Shown in pieces: positions 55,790-64,000 of a stretch of DNA of 64,000 nucleotides. The DNA is from Benincasa hispida (lineage: Eukaryota > Streptophyta > Magnoliopsida > Cucurbitales > Cucurbitaceae), in assembly GCF_009727055.1 (NCBI RefSeq), contig NC_052359.1:9879305-9943304 (forward strand), in the 5' to 3' direction. A program made the position numbers and the translations under genes. A model generated the notes under the pieces. That model was given only the letters and a program-made list of their open reading frames with translations. It had not been told where the DNA came from and searched no databases. Positions within the stretch are counted from its first letter, which is position 1. The number at the start of each line of letters is the position of its first letter.

Positions 55790-57787
55790 TGTAGGATTGT
55801 ATCAATTGCAGCGGAAGCACAAGGATCATCTAAGCATTCAAATTCACTAATTTTGGCATAATATAAAGCATGCTTCTGTAGAAAAATGGGTTTCAAGACA
55901 TACCTCTTATAAAACTTCTTCAAAGCTTCTTCTCTAGCTGCAATCTTCTCCATATCTTGTTGTAGACCACCTCAAGATCTTCCTCACTATTCTCTTAGTA
56001 CTCTAGATTGTGTTGTGGGACTCAAAACAAGCTTGAATCAAGGGATGAGGGAGAAAAGCTCACTGCAGCAACCTTTGTTGAAGAACCTTTCTTCAAACCG
56101 AATTTTCTCTCAAAATTCTGTAGATTGCATGCCTGGTTTTCACTCCAATCTTCTCATTATATTGCAGATCAAAATGCAAAGAGAAAAGTTGCATGAGTTG
56201 CAGCTCATGCTTAGAGAAGACAAGACAAATATATTGCTTCATGAGTGAGCTAGTTCAAAGATGGATAATGGAAAAAACCATTTTTCCATTAAAGTGTTTT
56301 AGTTTTCCAATTTTCCTTTTTCAATTTTATCTAAAAATAAAATTTTGATTGAATTTAACCTTTTAATCAGAGCACACAAACATGATCATGGATTACGTAT
56401 CATACAGATAATTTTACTTGAACGGTATGATCCATGAATATTGATACGTATATTCCATAAAAAAGTATATTTAATTCCTAATTAATTTTTAAAATCTATT
56501 TGATTTTAAAAATGAAAAAATTAATTAATTTCAATAAATTAATTATTAAATAAAACTTAATTAATTTAATATCAAATATTAAATTAATTTTAACACATAT
56601 CCATATTTATATATTTAAATCATATTTAAATATATATAAATTCTCCTATTCCGTTTAATTCTAAAATTAATCATAATTATATCTCATATAATTACAAATT
56701 CCCTTAATTTTAATTTCAACGTTTCAAATTAACTTATCACGCTATTCTAGAGCTAGTCCGTTACGAGCTAGTAGGGGGACCTCACAGACCTATAGATCAT
56801 GGGCTCCAACGATCCAAGATTAATTGACTAAACTCATTAGACCAGATTAATCTCCATTCGTTAACTAATGGGTCATTCCACTAAAGCTCATAGTTGCACT
56901 CCCCTTACTGTAGATATATTATGTCCACATGATTTAATCATAATCAGCAAGTTGATCCTTCACAGGTTGTTTGTAATAACGATTGGGTCAAATATCTGTT
57001 TTACCCCCGAGATTACATCTTATTCCTCAAGTCCCTACTGATCCTATAATGAACAACTAGTTTGTGATCCAATCACCAAACCAAACTCTCTCAGCCCAGT
57101 GAGAGGGTGGGGCCCCTTATTCAAGACCTGGATTCAGTACTTGAGAGAACAACCTTTCTCCTATTCCTAAATCGGGTAGATGTGAATTCTGTCTTGCACC
57201 CTATGTCCCCAGCTATCTTACCCTTGAAATGGGAGTCTTATTGAGCCGGCGCTATTGAGCCAACCCTCAACTATGCAAATCTAAGGGCAATCCCGAATAA
57301 ACAGGACTTCATAGTTAGCTCAGGAATAAGATCGAGTTACCTAGGTCATCTAGGTGAAATAGTCAGTCTTAAATAGTAAACAACATTATAAAATAAGAGT
57401 GACTTATTTCTTGGTCTGGATCTTATGCAAACTCATTGCATAGGACACCCCCACTCCTCATGTCATAACATATATGAATTAGGATCACATCGTATGTAGC
57501 ATTTTGCAACTCTTTGTAACAACTACAGAGTAGGCCGCATCTGATGGTGTTACCAGAATAAGGTACCCAACCTCATTTATGTACCATAGATCATTTTGAC
57601 TATTTACTCGAACCCGTTCCACTTTTATATCTCCACATAAAGTTCAAGTACTCATACAATAGTCGTGGGTTTTAGTTTATTGGATTTAGACTTTCATATA
57701 ATTTATGAGATCAGTAACAAGTATATTGATAATAGAAAATGTTTATCATTTTATAAACTACGAGTGTTTAGGATATAAAACCCAACA
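55790..57787 (-). repeat. 5' LTR of copia C
   Basis: Minus-strand LTR of 1998 bp starting TGTTGGGTTTTATATCC at 57787 and ending CAATCCTACA at 55790. The start recurs as the stub at 41774-41816. The body differs from the A/B LTR. AT-rich between 56270 and 56720. Confidence 0.9.
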
Positions 57788-58530
57788 TCATCCCCGCTGC
57801 GTTCACTTGTTCATAACTGATCATGTTGCTGCAGCCGATGGCGTTTGCTGGGCAATAGAGATCGCGTAGAGGTCTTCTGCTGCGTTGAGCTCCAAAGCTT
57901 GAAGAGCATCTTCAACTAGTATGAGAACTCTTTCCCTTATTCTTTAGTATTCAAAGCATGCCGTTAATTATTGTTTATTTGCATAACTGTATGTTAGAAT
58001 ATATATATTGTATTTCGGTCATGGTAAAATTAAAAAGATCCGAATGCTCTCATGGATGCTTTTCGTTAAGAGATCCTTCAATTGGTATCAAAGCTAGGTT
58101 CTAATATTCCAATTTCATTGTTGTAATAAATAACATATACATTCTTGGTGGGTGCATTTCTACTCTGTTTAATCATTACACTACTGTGGATGTGTGGATT
58201 AATGGATGTTTTCGCGGATATTAGCCTCGATTTGATTTAATTCTTTTACATTTGCGGTTGTTTGTAAAGGCCCCTGCGTTTTTTGATATTAATAATCGTT
58301 ATCAAGTCTGTAATTCAAAGTCTGTTTGAGTCTTGAGTCGTCCGTGAAGAAGATCGGAGCAAGTGTTGCAGTTCTTTGAGGAAGGAGACGATCAAGGGTT
58401 GATCGCATCGTGTAGACGATCGGGTATGCGATCGTTGAGTATCCGGTCGTGTAAACGATGGGATGCTTACATATCGTTTAACGCGCGCATGCGCTAGACA
58501 ATCGTTCAAGTCAGCAAGCTTAAACGTAGA
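57788..58530 (+). mobile_element. B-family copia fragment: LTR end, PBS, leader start
   Basis: 57788-58080 matches the last ~290 bp of the B LTR, ending GATCCTTCA. The PBS TGGTATCAAAGCTAGG is at 58083-58098, and the leader to about 58530 matches 36044-36470. Because the LTR is followed by a PBS it is a 5' LTR, not the missing 3' LTR of B. It therefore belongs to a second B-type copy, or to an LTR-sharing rearrangement. Confidence 0.8.
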
Positions 58531-58540
58531 GTGGTCCTTT

Positions 58541-59469
58541 GATGTATGAGATACATTATTTTGGAGGAAATTGGATATAAATATGATTTATATCAAGTAA
58601 AGAAGAAAACACTATAGTTGATATATGATATCAAACTGTAGATTATGAATATAATATGATTATATTTATTATTTTATTAATTGGACGGTTATGAGATAAT
58701 TGGCCACCGTTTTCTCCGAATTCGTTCGTTAGTGGGAAGTTCAATTCAGTTCTAGTAACTGAGGAATAAAATGAAAATTGTTTTCATTTTGCACATGAAA
58801 CACAAGGTGTGAAAATCCTTCTATCATTTAATGTTTAAGAGCCTATATGATAGCGCCCGCTCACTAAACGATCGCACACCCACGCTTTCTTAAACGATCG
58901 CCCGCGCTTTCCTAAATGACTACTTACCTTTTAGTAGACGATCACTTAGCGCCTGAGCGTAACTAAACGATCGTATAAATGACCGCTCAACTTTTATTAC
59001 ACGATCATGTACCCCGCACTAAACGATCATGCACCCGACTATACGATAGTCTTGTCATTCTCCCACTTGGTTGATCATAGTACATGATAGGCTTTCCTCC
59101 TCCCCTCTACCAATTCCATCAAAGCCCACCCTTTGGATTCTCACTCTGAGAATACTGAGGGCTCCGAGTGGTGGTATCATCCATGTTACATGTTGTTCGT
59201 GCAAAGTTGTTCGTGTAGGTGACCGTGGTGTTGCTGGGCGATTACTTGTTGGACTAGCAAGGGCGAGAGGAGTTCGTTCACGGAGAGAGCAAGTTTTGTG
59301 AAGAAAAGTCTTCAATTGGTATGTTCTCTAAGTCTCTTATATTTTATCTTTTAAAGAATGCCAGTAATTTAGTGTTATCAATGCATATTTGTATATGTGG
59401 AAATTCTGTCACAGTAAATTGGAAAGATCTGCTTCTGCTCATAGGTACTCTTGTATAAGAGTTCCTTCA
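58541..59469 (+). repeat. 3' LTR of copia A, tail part
   Basis: GATGTATGAGATACATTATT to GAGTTCCTTCA matches the 5' LTR from about 15465 to its end. TATAG follows at 59470-59474, equal to the bases just before 14290. It completes the interrupted LTR that starts at 33335. Confidence 0.85.
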
Positions 59470-59894
59470 TATAGGTGTAAATATCTTTTGGTATTGTTCA
59501 AATATGCACAGGAGGGGGGAGGGGGGGATAGTTTTTGATTGGTACATGTGTGGGTAGATGGATGGTTTTATTGATAGAAGTTTTGGTGTTCATATTGGGT
59601 TAACTGTTAAAATTATGTTCCTTATATTGTTTTGGAAGTGTCCATATGAGTTGACTGTTAGAATTATGTTCCTTAGGTTGTATATATTGACAATGTTAAA
59701 GAAGTTAAGTTTTCATAAAGAGATATTGGTGGTTTTTTGTTGATATATAAATTTGTCAATGCATGTATATTGTTTATTTGATTGATGAATGTATGTCATA
59801 TATATACCAAATGTGGTTGTTGGATCAAAATATAGGAGCAATTATAGGTAAAAATGTCAACATTGTAGATTTTTCTAAAAAAACACAAGCAAAT

Positions 59895-60240
59895 TTCTTG
59901 AAGCTTTTTAAATGTCAAGTTTACAAAAATTTTTGATGATTTTTCCTTGTCAAGAATGCTCATATTCTTGACATTTCAAAAATGTCAAGTGTATGTGCTT
60001 CTTGATGTTTTTTAAATGTCAAGTTCACAAAATATTTTGACCTTTTTTTCCTTGTCAAGAGTGCCCATATTTTTTACATTTAAAATATGTCAAGTGTTTG
60101 TATTTCTTGACGTTGTTTAAATATCAAGTGTCACTTTTCTTAACGTTTTTAAAACGTCAAGAAAATCAACATTTTTAACACTGACTTTCTTGACGTTTTT
60201 AAAAACATCAAGAAAAGTCATTCTTTACATTTAAAAAGGT
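59895..60240. repeat. CACTA subterminal repeats (right)
   Basis: At least ten copies of a TGTCAAG/CTTGACA core in both orientations, several forming hairpins such as TTCTTGACGTTTTTAAAAAC followed by ATCAAGAAA near 60186-60214. Confidence 0.8.
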
Positions 60241-60247
60241 AAAAAAA

Positions 60248-60266
60248 ACACTATTTTTATAGTAGT
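60248..60266 (-). repeat. CACTA terminal inverted repeat (right terminus)
   Basis: On the - strand it reads CACTACTATAAAAATAGTG. The sequence AAA follows and may be one copy of the 3-bp target duplication. The left partner has not been confirmed. Confidence 0.7.
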
Positions 60267-63200
60267 GAAACCATTTCTCAATCTATATCTCAAAGAAACC
60301 CAACAACTAGACAACCCTAATCACCAAATTCTCCTTCGAAGAATCTTTTTTTATTGATGCTCAGATGGGTTAATCCGCTTTAATTTTGTTCAGCGTTGAA
60401 GGTGAATTTGTGATCGGTGGTCTGCAATTTGAGAGAACAAACAAAAAGAAAATGTATGTGAAAGTGACTGTGTATGCTGAATGGAAGAATAAAGAGTAAA
60501 TTCGAAAATTGTAATGCCGCTATTCTGAAAAATATTGTCGCGGCGTGAATATTAATGTTTGTGCTTTTTTTTTTTTTTTTTTTCCACAGCCTTTTTATTA
60601 ACATGCTATAATAAAATATTATAAAAAGTCATATGTGTTGTAGTGGTGGATCATTGTCTTTAATTTACACACATTAGATTTTAAGAATAAAATCATCGAT
60701 TTCATAAGACATTTTTATTCCTTGTGATAAACAAGATAAAATCGTATTTTTCAAAAAATTAGAAAAGACAGAAAATCTTTATGCACAAATAAAATCATCG
60801 AAACAATTTTAGGAAAATTCTTATAAATAGAAAAATCTAAAAACTAATTGTACTTTATAGCAAAAAGTTTCAAAGTGTTTTATATTTTTGAAATTTTTTA
60901 ATATAAAGTATAAATATTTTTAAATATTTTTTTATATTTATAAAGGCCCCTAGATTTTATTGAAGATAAATGATATTTCGAGTCCCCTTTACATTGTCAA
61001 AAAGGACTTATGATAGATTTTTGTAGTGTTTTTTTTAGTGTTTAGGCCTGAGTGTGAGCTTGTTGTTTACTCATTGCTTCTCTATTACGGTGTCTGGTTT
61101 GTGTCTGCGCTATACTACTTACACTTGTGTTTCGTTACGTACATTAAATGGTTAAGAGGTTTCATTTGTGCAATATATTATATAACCTTTGCATAAAAAG
61201 AAGCACAAATTAAAAAAAATGGCTACCAAATGGATCTAAAATTCAAAATATTTATCATATACCTAACTTTTTTAACCATATAAAATTTACTTTGATTTGA
61301 TTTGCAACAGTAACTAAATTCAACTACGTAATAAAGAGAAATACATTTTTATTTAAACTCATTTGTATCTATTTTATTTTTAAAAAAAAAGGAAAAAAAA
61401 AAAAAAAAAACTCCTTTGTATTAAAAGTGAACGATGAGAATGTTAGATAATTAAGAAAGTAAATTGTATTGCTACAACTTCCTTAAAAATTCGAAATTGA
61501 CAAGGGAAAAAACCAACTTTTAGAAAAATTAAAATATTCTGTTTACAAGAAATTACACATATATTAATCAAACAAGAGGTCGAAAATATTATCTTTCTTT
61601 CATACTAAAATTTCTTATAAAAAAAAACAATAAACTTCTAAATTCTTTTGTTTGAGCTGACTACAACTTAGCTTAAAAATATGACTGGTTTTCGCTGAAC
61701 CTCTTAATTGTAAACATATATTTTTTTAATCAAGTTTGACTCAACATATATGTGATTAGGTCGTCATGATTCATTTTAGGTTAATATCCCTTTTAAACCC
61801 TAAACTTTTATGGATGTAACAATTTAGTCATTGAACTTTAGTTTGTAATGATTTAGAATTTGTCCTTTCAATTTTGAAACAATATAGTCAATGAACTTAA
61901 GTATGTAAGAATATATTCCAAAACTTCAAATTTTTGTAATGTTTTGGTTTATATCATGAAAATTATTTTTACCTAATCCATGATCATTTGTTGAATGAAT
62001 TGTGTGAACCTCAAATCCTCTAAATAAAGTGATTTATACCCATTGACTCTAAGGATGAGATATTTCATATAAGAATAAATGGCATTCCACGCCAATCTAA
62101 TGACTCCCACATTACATTCGTACAATCTTTGAATCGAAACCTTATCTTTTTTTCAAATCATTAACAAGCAACCTTTTCATATCTAGAAATTGGGCTACTA
62201 GCTCTTTATTTAGTCGATAATATTTCCTTTAAGTTAAATCCTATCTAGAAAGAAAGTTGTTTAAATTAATACTAAATGCCCTACTGAATAACTTATCTGT
62301 GACTTATTCCATATATATGTTATTGACCAACATTCACTATTGTTGTTTTGTATTACCATATTCTTTAAATTTGTCCCTTAAATTGTTTGGTTGGAGTGTT
62401 TTTCGTATGATAATTGATACAAACGTACAAAACCTATGTTTATTTTACAGATCTTAACACATTCTTAGGCATCCTTATTTTCCATCCACAAGAGTTTTCT
62501 TTTTCCTTCCAAAACTGTGACTTTTTTTTTCATATTTAACTATTTTATATTTTATAATTAATTAATTAATATAAATATTTATTTTAAGAAATCAATAATA
62601 ACCTAGAAAATGTTTTTCTCTTTAGTACTACGTGTGTTGCACGTGTTGCATAAAGTTTAAAAAGAGAATTTAGTTATAAAATTTTAAAAATGCAATTTAA
62701 TTTATGACTAAGAGAATTTAATTTTTTTAGTCATGAAAAACATTTATAAAAATTTTAGAATTTGTGAGGAAAAATAATAGTTATTATAATTAAGTATAAA
62801 ATGTATTGTAAAAGAATATATAAATTAAACATGTACAAAATAATATATAAACTAAAATATTTTGACTATTTTTTTTTAAAAAAAATGTGATAATTATAAT
62901 CTTGAAAAAAAAAACTATTTTATTTTAGTCAGAAAGATTTAATTATTTTCCAAATTTCAAATTACAATATGAACAAAAATATTGTTATTATTTTTTAAAG
63001 TTCGTGGTCACTTGGTTAAGAAAATGTTATTTGATATTTAGATTTAAATTATTTGACTATCCTCTTAATTTTTGAACAAATTTTTCTTAAATTTTGTATT
63101 AATTATCTCTTAAGCTATTTTTTTTTTATTTTGAATGATTTAATTATCTTCTTAATTCTAAAATTTGATTTAAACCAAGATTTTTTAAATTTCTTGATAA

Positions 63201-64000
63201 TAATCTCTTAGTTAGTTTTCTTTTTAAGATTTTTTGTTTGGATGATTTGATGATTTTGTAAATTTTAAATTTTCATTTAAACCAAGATTTTTCAAAATAT
63301 ATATATATATTATGATCATTTTTTCTTATTTAATAAAAAAAACTTTTTTTATTGGATGATTTGATTATATTCCTAATTCTAAACTTCAATTTAAACTATT
63401 TTTTTCTATTTATTAATTAATTTGGAATTCTTTTAATTTCAAACACGAATTAAAATAAAATATTCTTGTTTTTTTTTTTTTTATAAATTTTTTAATAATT
63501 TTACTATCTTCCTAATTTCAATTTTTTTCTCGAACAAAAATATATATTTTTTTTATGCAAACAGAAACTCTATAAACTTAATCTCTTTTTATTTGTAATA
63601 ATCTTCTTATTGATTTTAAACTTTACTTCAAATTTTTATGAATTTGTGTGTACTAACAACAAATTTGAAAAGAGAAAATAAGAACAACAAATGTAAAAAA
63701 ATAGTAAAAGATATTGTAAACCTCTAAATTCATTTGTGTGTATTTATAACAATTAAAATATGAAAAAAAAAAATTACACAAGTATTAAAACAATCACTCT
63801 TTTCTCTGTCACTTTTTTTGCCTCTAAATTGCTTGAACTTTTAAAAATATTTTGAACATCAAGAACAAGGTCTGTCATCCACTCTTTTCAATATGTGATG
63901 ATCAATATGTGAATCTATTACGTATATAGAAAAGAAATTACAAAAGCATATAAAAAAATGTTACATTAAATCACTCTATATGTTTTTACAAAATTGAAAA
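60267..64000. other. AT-rich stretch without a recognisable gene
   Basis: No supported coding region on either strand. Homopolymer runs occur at 60565-60584 (T) and around 61380-61410 (A). A pair of phrases, TTTAGTCATTGAACTTTAGT and ATAGTCAATGAACTTAAGT, at about 61828-61910 looks like a common dispersed plant repeat. A short AT dinucleotide run is near 63297-63312. Confidence 0.6.

Larger units (their letters stand above)
41774..57787 (-). mobile_element. Copia element C (minus strand), split by gypsy D
   Basis: Reading the - strand from 57787: LTR (TGTTGGGTTTTATATCC), PBS, long leader, a gag/protease remnant to 52701, gypsy D, rest of protease, pre-integrase, integrase C-terminus, RT, RNase H, a plastid-DNA insert, two PPT-like tracts and a 43-base 3' LTR stub ending CCCAACA at 41816. 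It belongs to the same broad group as A and B but is clearly diverged and has a different LTR body. Confidence 0.85.
14290..59469 (+). mobile_element. Copia element A (outer boundaries, with nested insertions)
   Basis: The LTR starts TGTTCGGGTTGATGCCC at 14290. The last LTR bases, GTTCCTTCA, end at 59469. TATAG lies immediately outside both (14285-14289 and 59470-59474), a 5-bp target duplication. The 3' LTR tail at 58541-59469 matches the end of the 5' LTR more closely than it matches the B-family LTR, which supports a single element. Own parts: 5' LTR, leader, gag (split), pre-integrase (split), IN, RT/RH, double PPT and a 3' LTR in two pieces. Everything else inside is later insertion. PBS, protease and most of gag are lost. 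Confidence 0.75.
59475..60266 (+). mobile_element. CACTA transposon, right part
   Basis: Subterminal TTGACG/CGTCAA and TGTCAAG repeats crowd 59880-60230, and the segment ends CACTATTTTTATAGTAGTG at 60248-60266. Its complement starts CACTACTATAAAAATAGTG, a CACTA terminus. An imperfect ~50-bp tandem pair, around AACTGTTAAAATTATGTTCC (59601) and GACTGTTAGAATTATGTTCC (59652), lies internally. By position and shared repeats it is the probable right end of the element begun near 11.75 kb. Confidence 0.68.

Noticed and set aside
59509..59530. G-rich run as a quadruplex regulatory element
   Set aside because: A single short run in a decayed transposon interior; nothing supports a role.
60380..60604. 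Minus-strand 74-residue frame
   Set aside because: It begins at a poly-A/T run and lacks any domain, and nothing nearby suggests a gene structure.

Overview
This is a gene-poor, repeat-dense stretch of a plant nuclear genome. The base composition, Athila-type Ty3/gypsy and Ty1/copia retrotransposons, a CACTA DNA transposon and a plastid-DNA insert all point to a eudicot. The copia pol sequences resemble those I know from cucurbits, but that is only a weak taxonomic hint. I see no intact host gene, no rRNA and no functional tRNA. Every coding stretch is a decayed transposon fragment with stops and frameshifts.

Layout. 1-1985: 5' half (gag, protease, start of RT) of an Athila-like gypsy element, + strand. 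1986-4505: AT-rich, no gene. 4506-5125: dispersed repeat copies around a 6-base N gap. 5126-9892: Tnt1-like copia element (F), + strand, with a near-complete 5' LTR and only a 67-base stub of 3' LTR. 9893-11753: AT-rich, no gene. From about 11754 to 60266 lies one large nested complex. 60267-64000: AT-rich, no gene.

The complex reads as Russian dolls. The outer layer is a CACTA element: subterminal hairpin repeats near 11.9 kb, a TNP2 transposase pseudogene at 13059-14035, matching subterminal repeats at 59.9-60.2 kb and a CACTA terminus at 60266. Copia element A sits inside it. Its LTR starts at 14290 and ends at 59469, and the same 5-bp target duplication (TATAG) flanks both points, so some 45 kb of sequence lies within one insertion. 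Inside A are four further insertions. (i) Gypsy element E1 (17629-25095, TSD TGTTG) splits the A gag codon for codon. (ii) A chromovirus-type 3' end plus LTR occupies 25151-28211. (iii) A related solo LTR (28279-30629, TSD CTAAG) splits the A pre-integrase domain. (iv) A 24.5-kb block sits in the A 3' LTR. That block holds copia B (34048-41773, +), copia C (41774-57787, - strand) and a B-family LTR/leader fragment (57788-58530). Copia C is itself split in its protease by gypsy D (44382-52700, +) and carries a plastid trnL-UAG fragment at its pol 3' end.

No element here could act alone. A, C, D and E1 have lost a PBS, gag, integrase core or LTR ends, and B, F and the CACTA carry stops and frameshifts. 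The most unusual signals are: the same TGA codon at the same RT position in copies A, B and C; dense arrays of a palindromic ACGATCG motif in the LTRs and leaders of this copia group; a plastid tRNA fragment captured in a retrotransposon; and the TSD-supported nesting order, which gives a relative history of the locus.
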